Shown here: positions 17,007 to 24,864 of the stretch, piece by piece | Layout of the letters: every line of letters starts with the position of its first letter | Numbering within the stretch: the first letter of the stretch is position 1 | Assembly (NCBI RefSeq): GCF_042682745.1 | Contig: NZ_JBHUIO010000005.1 | Location: forward strand, 806,001-870,000 | DNA: 64,000 nt | Source of the DNA: Tumebacillus_A lipolyticus | Lineage (GTDB): Bacteria > Bacillota > Bacilli > Tumebacillales > Tumebacillaceae | Direction of reading: 5' to 3' | The notes under the pieces: model-generated | What the model was told of the DNA's origin: nothing | Databases searched by the model: none | What the model saw: only the letters and a program-made list of their open reading frames with translations | Program-made: the position numbers and the translations under genes

Positions 17007-18362
17007 TCATTCGACAGAGAGCGATCCGCTCTTCTTCACGCCGCGCCAGATGCTGTTCGCAGCGAAGACGGCGCAGAAGGCGAGCAGAAACAGCACCGGG
17101 AAGTTGTAGCGCGCCTGCCCTTCGAACACAAAGTAGATCAGGATGAAAAAGCTGATGTTCAGCGTCGGCAGGAGCAGGGTGTTGGACAGCTTGGCGCTGC
17201 GGGAGAACAGACTGCGCAGCGCCGCCACGACGCCTGCGCCGACAAACAGGAAGGAAAGCGTGCTCATCGCATAGATCAGCACATCTGCCACCGCTCGGAA
17301 CGCCTTGATGTTGCGCTCAAGCTCCTTCGTCCAGCTCGGATGCTCTGGATACCAATCGTTCATCGCCCAGCTCTGCACGTCCCACGCGCCGCTGAAGAAG
17401 GTCGCTTGCAGGCGCAGCAGCCCGAGCTTGGCAAATTCGAGCGGATGCGCCAGAATCCACCGCTTTCCTTCCGCTTTTAACAACGGGTCGAGCTCATGGG
17501 CAAGCTTCTCACTCCGCTTGCCATGCTCCAGAATCTGATCGATCTGGCTGCGCAGCTCTGGCGATGCGGCCGCATCTTTCAGGGGCATCCAACCCCCTGT
17601 AACATTATTGGCATTGTTGTTCAGGTATAAAACATAGCCAGAATTATAGGAGACCGGAATCAGCCGGTCAAACTTTTGATAATTGCGAATCGTCCACGGT
17701 GCGACTGTCGCCGCCATGACCAACGAGACGGAGAGCAAAAAGACCAAAGAGCTGCGCAGATCTTTTTCCCGCAGGTAGTACACGGCGGCCGCCACCAGCG
17801 GATAGGCGAGAAAGACCGGCTTGGTCAGCGCCGCAAGCCCGATGAAGATGCCGAGCAGCGGGATGCGCACATAGCGGTTGAAGCGATACAGTTGCAAAAA
17901 GATCACCGCTGCGAACAGGAAGGCGAGAAACACCTCTGCGCCGATCACGTTCACATAGGCGATATAGTTCGGCAAAAAAGCGACCAGCGCGTATGCCCCG
18001 AGCGCCAATTTGCGCGAAGAGGTCAGCGCGCGGAAGATCGGATAGACCAACAGCAGCGTACAGGTGGACAAGAGCAGGTTAAACCATCTGCCCGCCTCGA
18101 CGCTCGTCGTGCCGACCAGCTTATAGAAGATGCCCAGAGCGGTCGGATAGCCCATGCCTTGGAAGGCGATCGCTTCCCCTTGGTACGTATGACCGTACCC
18201 GTTGGCGATGTTCGCCGCAATCTCTTGATAGGTCAGAAAGTCGAAGATCGGCGTGCTCGGTACATTTTTCATCCAGATGATGCGGAAAAGGACCGCTACG
18301 AGGGTGATGATCAGAAACGAGATCAGCTCGTAATTCGGTCGCTTGCGAGAAATAGTCGTCAT
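17007..18362 (-). CDS. GT-C family glycosyltransferase (PMT/ArnT-like)
   Basis: 451 residues from ATG 18362 (AAAGGA upstream). Eleven or so hydrophobic segments and, in the first external loop after the first membrane span, FDFLTYQEIAANIANGYGH with the acidic residue expected of GT-C enzymes. APWTIRNYQKFDRLIPVSYNSG marks a second conserved region. GT-C enzymes use polyprenyl-phosphate sugars as donors outside the membrane. As first gene of the operon with DPA-type biosynthesis genes it is the best candidate for the enzyme that uses the arabinose donor, on a surface protein or polymer. The acceptor is unknown. Upstream in-frame GTG/ATG codons would add about 17 basic residues and lack a good Shine-Dalgarno. 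Confidence 0.82.
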   Translation of the reverse strand: MTTISRKRPNYELISFLIITLVAVLFRIIWMKNVPSTPIFDFLTYQEIAANIANGYGHTYQGEAIAFQGMGYPTALGIFYKLVGTTSVEAGRWFNLLLSTCTLLLVYPIFRALTSSRKLALGAYALVAFLPNYIAYVNVIGAEVFLAFLFAAVIFLQLYRFNRYVRIPLLGIFIGLAALTKPVFLAYPLVAAAVYYLREKDLRSSLVFLLSVSLVMAATVAPWTIRNYQKFDRLIPVSYNSGYVLYLNNNANNVTGGWMPLKDAAASPELRSQIDQILEHGKRSEKLAHELDPLLKAEGKRWILAHPLEFAKLGLLRLQATFFSGAWDVQSWAMNDWYPEHPSWTKELERNIKAFRAVADVLIYAMSTLSFLFVGAGVVAALRSLFSRSAKLSNTLLLPTLNISFFILIYFVFEGQARYNFPVLFLLAFCAVFAANSIWRGVKKSGSLSVE

Positions 18363-18411
18363 GGATACAGTCCTTTTTCTTACTATTTTACTCAATGATA
18401 CTAGATTCGGC

Positions 18412-18440
18412 AAAAAAAATCGCCGAGAAAAGTCTCTCGG
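18412..18440 (-). terminator. Terminator after the XRE-TPR/peptide unit
   Basis: Stem CCGAGA/TCTCGG (18423-18428 with 18435-18440), minus strand continuing CGATTTTTTTT. It separates the receptor-peptide transcript from the arabinose operon. Confidence 0.8.
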
Positions 18441-18481
18441 ACGATCATATCAGCGATTATTCAGAAGAAAAGAGAGCAGCG

Positions 18482-18522
18482 GCACAATCGTGTCACCCGA
18501 CACTGTGATTCACCGATTGTGG
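18482..18522. repeat. Nested inverted repeat downstream of the peptide gene
   Basis: Outer arms CACAATCG (18483-18490) and CGATTGTG (18514-18521) enclose a shorter hairpin GTGTC-ACCC-GACAC. It lies between the propeptide stop and the terminator and has no T run of its own. It may be an RNA-stabilising or operator-like structure. Confidence 0.5.
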
Positions 18523-18543
18523 CGATTTTCAGTGCGCCAAGAA

Positions 18544-18690
18544 CTATTCCTGGACAGGAAATGTGATCGAATCATCTTGGACGCCGCCCACGACGAGTGT
18601 GGTCGTAGACACTCCGTTTGGAATGTAAGCGCTTAAGAGAAAGACGCTTACCGCCAAGACGGGGAGAACGGAAAAGAGTACTCTTCTCAC
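18544..18690 (-). CDS. Candidate secreted signalling propeptide (48 aa) overlapping the receptor stop codon
   Basis: GTG start at 18690 shares bases with the receptor's TGA (CTGTGA), and GAGGGGG lies about 8 bases upstream. The product begins MRRVLFSVLPVLAVSVFLLS, a textbook positively charged plus hydrophobic export signal, followed by a polar tail ending DDSITFPVQE and a TAG stop. This is the size and layout of Phr/PapR/NprX-type propeptides: exported, processed at the C-terminus, re-imported and bound by the TPR receptor encoded just upstream. The overlap guarantees co-translation with the receptor. The mature peptide is not known; the last 5-10 residues are the usual location. Confidence 0.75.
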   Translation of the reverse strand: MRRVLFSVLPVLAVSVFLLSAYIPNGVSTTTLVVGGVQDDSITFPVQE

Positions 18691-19973
18691 AGATAAAGCC
18701 CCCTCACTCTTAGTCCTTTCCTCATGATGAAAGTCATCTTTTGCATGTACTCGCTCGCTTTGTCAAGCTCTTCACGAGCTTCATAAATGCTTACGATATT
18801 AGAATAACACTTAGAAGCCTCCACGAGCAAGCCGTATTTTTCAAAAAGTTCGACAGAACTTAACATATACTCTAATGCCCGCTCGTAATTTTGAAGTTCT
18901 TGATACATCACGCCGAGCGTGCGGTAGACGAACGCCCGCTCGCGATCCTCTTTTCCGAGCAGTTCCAACGAGCGGAAGCACCATTTTTCCGCTTCTTGAT
19001 AATCTTTTTTCCGGAAGTGAACGGTGCCGACCTCGCCGTAGACGTTCGCGACGAGCCCCGTTTCCCCCATTGCTTGGAACTCGTTAGCACACTCTTCGAA
19101 CTGGGCGATCGATTCCTCGTAATTCCCGAGCTCGTACTGCAAGATCCCGTAGTTTTTCTTCGCCACCACTTCATCGTAGCGGTTGTTCACGCTGCGGAAC
19201 ATCGTGATCGCCGTGCGGGTGGTCTCCGCCGCCAGCGCATATTCCTGAATCTGGTAGTAAGCGGCAGCAAGCGCCGTGTAAGCACGTCCCATCTGCAACA
19301 GGTTCGGCGTGCCCTGATAGGCGACGACCGCCTTTTTGAAATATCCGATCGCTTCCTGTACCTCCCCCAGGTACGCAAGCGTTGCCGCATAGTTGTGATA
19401 GAGACCGCCGCGCGAGATGCTGTTCAGCGTCTCGCTCTTCGCCAGCTCCTTGAGCGCCTGTTGAAAATAGTGCTTCGCCATCACATAGTCATGCTGTTCC
19501 ATCTTTGCGCGCCCCAACCAGCGCAACAGATCGACCGCTTGCGAACGGTCTTTGTCCAGCGCGACCTCCTCCAGCATCGCTTCGAGCAGGCGCGTCGCCT
19601 TCTCGAACTCTTTCGCGTAAATGTATGCCGAGGCGAGCTCTTTGCGCACTTCGGTGCGATCGACAGAAGGTTCGTCAGACAAGCCTTCGAGCACTTGGAT
19701 CGCCTTGTCATACTGCTTCGCCGAGATCAGCGACTTGGCCAGCTTATGACGAGTGTCATGCTCCAGCTTATCTTGCATATCCATCAAGAATTGATCGATC
19801 GGCACATCGAGCTTGCGCGAGATCCCCTCCAACAGCTTGAACGAAGGATTCGCCTTGTCGCTTTCGATCTGGGAGATCATGCTCGGGGTGACCAGACCCT
19901 CAGCCAGCTCGGTTTGCGTGATCCCCTTTCTCATGCGCCATTCCCGTATCTTCTGTCCTAGCGTTTTATTCAT
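18687..19973 (-). CDS. XRE-TPR transcriptional regulator (RRNPP-like receptor) paired with a propeptide
   Basis: 428 residues. XRE helix-turn-helix at about residues 5-60 (LGQKIREWRMRKGITQTELA, MISQIESDKANPS) and a TPR-rich C-terminal about 350 residues (for example YVMAKHYFQQALKELA, LGNYEESIAQFEECANEF, KDYQEAEKWCFRSLELLG). It starts at ATG 19973 behind GGGGGAGG; the frame extends to 20006 without support. The stop overlaps the GTG of the 48-codon secreted peptide gene, the classic organisation of PlcR/NprR/Rap-type quorum sensors. It presumably acts as a DNA-binding receptor switched by the imported peptide. Regulated genes are unknown; the adjacent surface-glycosylation operon is one possibility. 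Confidence 0.88.
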   Translation of the reverse strand: MNKTLGQKIREWRMRKGITQTELAEGLVTPSMISQIESDKANPSFKLLEGISRKLDVPIDQFLMDMQDKLEHDTRHKLAKSLISAKQYDKAIQVLEGLSDEPSVDRTEVRKELASAYIYAKEFEKATRLLEAMLEEVALDKDRSQAVDLLRWLGRAKMEQHDYVMAKHYFQQALKELAKSETLNSISRGGLYHNYAATLAYLGEVQEAIGYFKKAVVAYQGTPNLLQMGRAYTALAAAYYQIQEYALAAETTRTAITMFRSVNNRYDEVVAKKNYGILQYELGNYEESIAQFEECANEFQAMGETGLVANVYGEVGTVHFRKKDYQEAEKWCFRSLELLGKEDRERAFVYRTLGVMYQELQNYERALEYMLSSVELFEKYGLLVEASKCYSNIVSIYEAREELDKASEYMQKMTFIMRKGLRVRGLYL

Positions 19974-20092
19974 ATCCGTTCCTCCCCCAGGCGGTCTATC
20001 ATTCACGAAGTAGTTTACTTAACGTTAATCTTATACGATGCATACGATAAATAAAAGTATATAATGCGTATTCTGCCCACATTTTCGAAAGG

Positions 20093-20120
20093 CAATTCGA
20101 TTTTACACAAAATCGAATTG
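20093..20120 (-). terminator. Inverted repeat overlapping the CPBP protease stop
   Basis: Perfect 12-bp stem CAATTCGATTTT / AAAATCGAATTG with a 4-base loop. The stop codon of the CPBP gene is in the loop-proximal arm. The following T run on the minus strand is poor, so termination is likely but not certain. Confidence 0.55.
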
Positions 20121-21770
20121 CTCTTTTCGTCGTTTTATTAATGACAGCCCATACCCGACGAGCAGCGGCAGGATCAAGAAGAAAATGCCCGATGCCACCT
20201 GTACGGCCTCTCCGGAGAGCAGCAGTGGAATACACATCAAGATCGTATCAAAGACGACGTGTGCCATGATCACCGTCTCCAATCCGTAGCGCAAGAAGCA
20301 ATAACCGATGATCACCCCAAAGATCGTCAGTTCGATAAAGCGCGTGTAGATCGGATAGATCGGATACAGCGTATGGCCGAGCGCCCAGATCATCGCCGGA
20401 AGCAGCGTGGCGATAAACGCATACTTGACGTAGCGCTTCAAGAAGGTGACCCCGAACAGTCGGTAGGTGATCTCCTCCTGAATCCCCGCCAGCCACGCCA
20501 TCAGCGGAAACAGTGCCGGCACCCACATGTTGGCGGGCGACATCGACAAATCGTTTTCATACCAGACGCCGAAAAACGTCTCGCCCACAAAGTAGAAGAC
20601 CCCTTGAAACCCGAGCCAAGCGAAGGCGAGCAGAAAGCCCCGCTTGGTCGCCAAGCGCATCCGCTCACTCCACTCCGGGTCTTTGAACGACATCCACAGG
20701 TTGTGGTCGACCTCGCGCGTGAGCATTCCCCCGGTCAGCGTCAGCACGTAGTTGCCCGCTCCGAACAGGATCGAGATGAACACCACGACCGCGATGGCGA
20801 TCGCGCCGAAGATCATGACGCCAAACAGACCGCCTCCGCCCTGCAGCGTCTGCGCCTCCAAGATCGGCCACTGGTTGATGTTGCTAAAGGCGAAGAACGC
20901 CGTGACGATCAAGGACAGCCACAAGCTCGACCAGTAGGGTCGCTTCTGCTTGATCAAAAACAGGAAGACAAAGGCGCAGACGAGGAGCAAAAAGGAGAAC
21001 AGCGCGCTCACGCCGGTCAAGATCCCCGCGTACAACTTCTGCTTGCTGTGCCACGTGTCGAAAGAGGCCGGAACGTAGTAGGACGATTCGACGAGCGATG
21101 CGTGCTCGCCCTCGACCGTCACGTGATAGTACAAGCTGAGCTCGCCCACTTCAAACTCTTTCGCCTTCCAGGAGAAGCGATACTCACTGCCCGACGACAG
21201 GAGCCGCACCCCCGTTTGGCTCAAGCTTTCAAACTCAAACTCGCCTTCCAGGTCGTAAAGATCTTCTTCGACCACCCCAGCGAGCGCTTTCAGATCGACG
21301 CCGAGCTTGATCAGCGCAGCCTGCGCCTTTTGGAGCGCTTCCTCCTTGCTGATGATCACATCTGTCGGTTCCACTCGTTCATATCCGACCACCTTGCCGG
21401 TGACCAGATCGTGGTTCGTCTCATAGCGAATATCGCGCTCGCTCAGCTCTTGCGGATAAAAGGTGACATGCCAATAGGTGATCGGCGCCTCTTGCGGTGC
21501 CGAAGCTGCAAACGAGTCGCGCAAATCTTCCTTCCCAAGGTAGCCATCGACAGACTCAGCGCTCTGCATCACCGCGCTGCTCTTCATCTGCTCGACATTG
21601 ACACCCGCCTCTGTCCAGCTTTGCTTGGCGAGCTCCACCGCTTCCTCGCGGGAGATCATCTTCCACTCTTGGGCAGCGAACATGTCCTTCCACGAAAATA
21701 CAAAATAAAGCACGAGCCCTAAAATCCCAACGATCCACAGCCAGCGATCCGTTCGTTTTCGAGCGCCCAT
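20103..21770 (-). CDS. CPBP family intramembrane metalloprotease with PepSY-like N-terminal region
   Basis: 555 residues from ATG 21770 (GGGAGGTG upstream). One N-terminal membrane segment is followed by about 200 extracellular residues with two PepSY/YcdB-like repeats (ISREEAVELAKQSWTEAG, ISKEEALQKAQAALIKLG). Then come eight or so membrane segments with the Abi/CPBP motifs QEEITYR (Glu-Glu at about 432), WALGH (about 466) and AHVVFD (about 504). CPBP enzymes are Rce1-like glutamate/zinc proteases; in Firmicutes some process or confer immunity to peptides. The PepSY region often inhibits or senses proteases. The substrate is unknown; the gene neighbours a receptor-propeptide pair. Confidence 0.88.
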   Translation of the reverse strand: MGARKRTDRWLWIVGILGLVLYFVFSWKDMFAAQEWKMISREEAVELAKQSWTEAGVNVEQMKSSAVMQSAESVDGYLGKEDLRDSFAASAPQEAPITYWHVTFYPQELSERDIRYETNHDLVTGKVVGYERVEPTDVIISKEEALQKAQAALIKLGVDLKALAGVVEEDLYDLEGEFEFESLSQTGVRLLSSGSEYRFSWKAKEFEVGELSLYYHVTVEGEHASLVESSYYVPASFDTWHSKQKLYAGILTGVSALFSFLLLVCAFVFLFLIKQKRPYWSSLWLSLIVTAFFAFSNINQWPILEAQTLQGGGGLFGVMIFGAIAIAVVVFISILFGAGNYVLTLTGGMLTREVDHNLWMSFKDPEWSERMRLATKRGFLLAFAWLGFQGVFYFVGETFFGVWYENDLSMSPANMWVPALFPLMAWLAGIQEEITYRLFGVTFLKRYVKYAFIATLLPAMIWALGHTLYPIYPIYTRFIELTIFGVIIGYCFLRYGLETVIMAHVVFDTILMCIPLLLSGEAVQVASGIFFLILPLLVGYGLSLIKRRKEQFDFV

Positions 21771-21843
21771 GCGTCCACCTCCCTGCAAACAATTCCATCA
21801 CTTTCCTCCGTCTAGCATCTCAAGGTCCTGCCCAATTGTCAAA

Positions 21844-23157
21844 TCACAGCACTTTGTACTGGATGGCGAGCTCTTCCAACCACCAGCCGATCAAAAACAC
21901 CGCCGCGAAGATGCAGAGGGCTCGACGCCTGCTTCTGCCCAGCTCCCCGAGCACAAAGGCGGCAAGCAAGATCACAAAAGGCATCGCGGGCAATTGGTAG
22001 CGCGTCTGAACGAAGAAAAACGAGATCGCGCCGAGAAAATAGCCGGCGACGAGCGTGGGAAAAAGCGCATTTCGCTCCTTCCACAGCGCGAAAAATGCCC
22101 CGATCAGCCCGAGCGACATCAGCGTCCATTGGTAGCGGGCGTAAAAGTTATCGGAGAAAATTTTAATCCAATTCCATTTATAGGTGGATGCAAGCCAGTC
22201 ATTTTGCGCGGAGAGGTACATTTTGAAGCGCATCCAGGTCAATTCGGCAAACTCTTTCGGGTGAGCGACAATCCATGCTTTCGCCCCTCGCTTCATGATC
22301 CGGTCCGCCTCAGCGTCCGTTCGGTTCCCGCGCATCGCTTCCTTATAGGCGGGCACCCCATAGATCGCCTCGGTAAAAAAGCCGTTTGCCCGATCGTTGT
22401 TGCCGATCAACAGGTTGAGCCCCGACGTGGTGTCGATCAGCACCCACTCGTGCTGCTCCGCATAGTTGCGGATCGTCCACGGCGCGATCACCACGATCAT
22501 CACCAGCACCATCAGGCCGAGGTGCAGCCAGGTCGCTCTGGGCAATCGCCACGTCTTTCGCTGCCAGAACAGCCAGATCAGGCAGAGGGCAGGCAACAGC
22601 AACGCGATCGAGCGAGTCAGCGCGGCAAGCCCGAACAGCCCGCCGGCCAGCAAGTACCAGCCCACCCTTCCCTCCTCTGCCCCGCACAAGAATGAATAGA
22701 GCGCGTAGAGGAACAGAAAGAGAAAGAGCGACTCGGTTAGCAGCACGCCCGAATATCCGATAAACGGGAGATAGAGCGCGGCGAGCAACAGGGCGAGCAA
22801 GGCGACCTTCGCCTCGAACAGCCTGCGACCGATCAGATAGATCGCATACAGCGTCGCCACCGAGAGCAGCGCCTGTACCCCATAGACCAGCCGATACTTG
22901 TGACCGAACAGTTCGTACAGGCTGGCGAGAAACATCACATAGCCGGGTGCCCGATAGGTGGCACCATGTCGCTCTCCAGTGACAAACGTTCCCTCTTCCA
23001 CCAAGCGCAAAGCCCGCTGATCATAATCTTGCATGTCGGAGATCGGCGTCACTTCCAACTTTGCAATATAGTCGAGCCGAATCCAGAGCGAAACGAGCAG
23101 GATGGCGATGATGAGCAAAGGAAGTCGCAACTGTTTGAACAATTGGCTCCACTCCAT
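21844..23157 (-). CDS. GT-C family glycosyltransferase (PMT/ArnT-like), second copy
   Basis: 437 residues, about eleven hydrophobic segments. It opens with LPLLIIAILLVSLWIRLDY, followed by ISDMQDYDQRALRLVEEGTF (first loop with acidic residues), APGYVMFLASLYELFGH and IAPWTIRNYAEQHEWVLIDTTSG, which parallels the same motif in the 17.0-18.4 kb enzyme. It likely transfers a polyprenyl-phosphate sugar to an external acceptor. Possibly both act on S-layer proteins. It is upstream of the CPBP gene on the same strand with a 73-base gap. The Shine-Dalgarno is weak. Confidence 0.82.
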   Translation of the reverse strand: MEWSQLFKQLRLPLLIIAILLVSLWIRLDYIAKLEVTPISDMQDYDQRALRLVEEGTFVTGERHGATYRAPGYVMFLASLYELFGHKYRLVYGVQALLSVATLYAIYLIGRRLFEAKVALLALLLAALYLPFIGYSGVLLTESLFLFLFLYALYSFLCGAEEGRVGWYLLAGGLFGLAALTRSIALLLPALCLIWLFWQRKTWRLPRATWLHLGLMVLVMIVVIAPWTIRNYAEQHEWVLIDTTSGLNLLIGNNDRANGFFTEAIYGVPAYKEAMRGNRTDAEADRIMKRGAKAWIVAHPKEFAELTWMRFKMYLSAQNDWLASTYKWNWIKIFSDNFYARYQWTLMSLGLIGAFFALWKERNALFPTLVAGYFLGAISFFFVQTRYQLPAMPFVILLAAFVLGELGRSRRRALCIFAAVFLIGWWLEELAIQYKVL

Positions 23158-23263
23158 TCCAGTCCAGAAATTCTGGGATCAGCGCCACCGCCTCTTTCTT
23201 CTTATATGTTGCCAAGCTGTAAATCATCCCAGACTTTTCAGTATGGCCTTATTTCCTCGGAAA

Positions 23264-23291
23264 TAAAAAACGCACCTTGTGACAGGTGCGT
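23264..23291 (-). terminator. Terminator of the S41 protease gene
   Basis: Stem CGCACCT/AGGTGCG followed on the minus strand by TTTTTTATTT. Confidence 0.88.
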
Positions 23292-23316
23292 GTCGAAATG
23301 CCGAAATGCGTATGGT

Positions 23317-24789
23317 TTAGTCGACGTGCAAGGTGATTGCTGTGTCAGATTGTCGCACACCACCACCAAGAATCAGATCGAACGCTGCGGTCGACAGGTA
23401 GCTGACGCCACCTTGCAAGCGAACCGCCCCGTTCAGATCGGCGCGCTTCCCATCGAGGAACAGCTGGCCGCTGCCCAGCTCTACCCGCACCTGCCGCTGC
23501 TCCAGTTGAAACTCGACGGAGGAGGTCTGCTGCACCCAGTTCACCTCTGAGCCTAGCGCTTCGACCACATAGCGAAGGGGCAAGTATTGCTGTTGACCGA
23601 CTCGTAGCACGGTGGGCATGTCGAGCAACTTCGTCCCGTTCAAGTCCCCCCACCCACCGCTCGGATAGAGGGTCAACGTCTGCTTGCGCCCGGGGAACAA
23701 ATATTGCATCCCTGCGTTGAGGAAGATTTCTGGCGCTGTCAGCCGAATATCGGGGGTCAGGCCGACGAGGTGGTTCGTCGTGCCGTCGCTGAACTCCCAT
23801 TTGTCCACCGACAGCTTGAGCACCCCACCATCTGGCATCGGCATCAGCTCTTGCATCGTGCCTTTGCCATACGTTTGCGCGCCGATCAGCACGGCGCGAC
23901 CGTTCTTTTGCAGAGCGCCTGCGAGAATCTCGGAGGCGCTGGCGGTGTGCTGATCGACGAGCACCGCCAGCGGAAGATCGAAGCTCTCCTCATCCGCTTG
24001 CAACTCGATGCGCTGCTCACCCTCATGGATGACGATCATCGTACCTGCCGCAAGAAAGCTGTCGGCGACCGTCAGCGCGGAGTGGACATACCCGCCGCCG
24101 TTGCCGCGCAGGTCGAGCAGGATGCCTTTTGGCGAAGTCGCCGCAATCTTTTGGTACGCTTTGTGAAACTCGCCGCTCGTCTCGGAGGCGAAGGAGAGAA
24201 TCCGCAGATAGCCAACCCCATTGCCCGAATCTTTCGACAGCACGGTCGGCAAGGAGATCGTCTTGCGGGTGATGGCGACCTGTTTCGACGCTTCAGTCCC
24301 CCGGCGGATCGTCAGCACGACTTGCGTGCCCGCCTTGCCCCGGATCTTCGCGCTCACCTTGTCGATCGGCTCGCCGATCACGCTCTTACCATCGACGGCG
24401 AGGATGCGATCTCCTACCTGAAGCCCTGCTTCCTCCGCCGCAGAGCCGGAGTAGATCTCGGTGATCATGATCTCCCCCGCCTTGGTCGCCTGCAGCGCAC
24501 TGCCGAGGCCGGCAAACTCCTGTTCGATCGCCTGCTCCAGCTGTTCATACTCGGCGGTAGTTAAATAGGAAGAGAACGGATCGTTCAACACCTGGAGCAT
24601 CCCTTCGATCGCCCCGCGCAACACCGCTTCTTGATCAGGATGCGAATAATGGCTTTCCACGATTCGGGAATAAATTTCCAGCAGCGTGCTGGCGTTCTGA
24701 TCGGATACTTCTCTCTGTGCGGCGCTCACCGATCCGCCTAGCAGGGTCAGACTGAGCGCCGTCGCGATCAGAACTCGTTTCCATCGCAT
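23317..24789 (-). CDS. S41 family C-terminal processing protease with copper amine oxidase N-like domain
   Basis: 490 residues. Signal peptide (LIATALSLTLLGGSVSAAQ), CtpA N-terminal helical region, PDZ domain (about 90-165, EIYSGSAAEEAGLQVGDRILAV), then the S41 core with DLRGNGGGYV, the catalytic Ser in TASASEILAGAL (about 286) and Lys in YGKGTMQ (about 309). The last about 120 residues form a copper-amine-oxidase N-like module (LPLRYVVEALGSEVNW), here probably a wall or stalk domain. The Shine-Dalgarno (GGGGG, 7 bases before the ATG) is inside the terminator of the upstream S-layer gene, see findings. It could process surface proteins. Confidence 0.92.
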   Translation of the reverse strand: MRWKRVLIATALSLTLLGGSVSAAQREVSDQNASTLLEIYSRIVESHYSHPDQEAVLRGAIEGMLQVLNDPFSSYLTTAEYEQLEQAIEQEFAGLGSALQATKAGEIMITEIYSGSAAEEAGLQVGDRILAVDGKSVIGEPIDKVSAKIRGKAGTQVVLTIRRGTEASKQVAITRKTISLPTVLSKDSGNGVGYLRILSFASETSGEFHKAYQKIAATSPKGILLDLRGNGGGYVHSALTVADSFLAAGTMIVIHEGEQRIELQADEESFDLPLAVLVDQHTASASEILAGALQKNGRAVLIGAQTYGKGTMQELMPMPDGGVLKLSVDKWEFSDGTTNHLVGLTPDIRLTAPEIFLNAGMQYLFPGRKQTLTLYPSGGWGDLNGTKLLDMPTVLRVGQQQYLPLRYVVEALGSEVNWVQQTSSVEFQLEQRQVRVELGSGQLFLDGKRADLNGAVRLQGGVSYLSTAAFDLILGGGVRQSDTAITLHVD

Positions 24790-24790
24790 G

Positions 24791-24834
24791 CAAAAACCCC
24801 CTTTCCCAATTCTTTCGAGCTGGGAAGGGGGTTT
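24791..24834 (-). terminator. Terminator of SLH gene that contains the ctpA Shine-Dalgarno
   Basis: AAACCCCC-TTCCCA pairs with TGGG-AAAGGGGGTTT around a 12-base loop (one bulge). The minus strand continues TTTTTG then CATG. The 3' arm supplies the G-rich Shine-Dalgarno of the protease gene that begins at 24789. Confidence 0.88.
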
Positions 24835-24864
24835 CCTGCTGCTGCGATTTCCTGCTGCGAGGAA

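Noticed and set aside
20259..21722. 487-codon plus-strand frame opposite the CPBP gene
   Set aside because: Arg/His/Gln-rich shadow without ribosome site.
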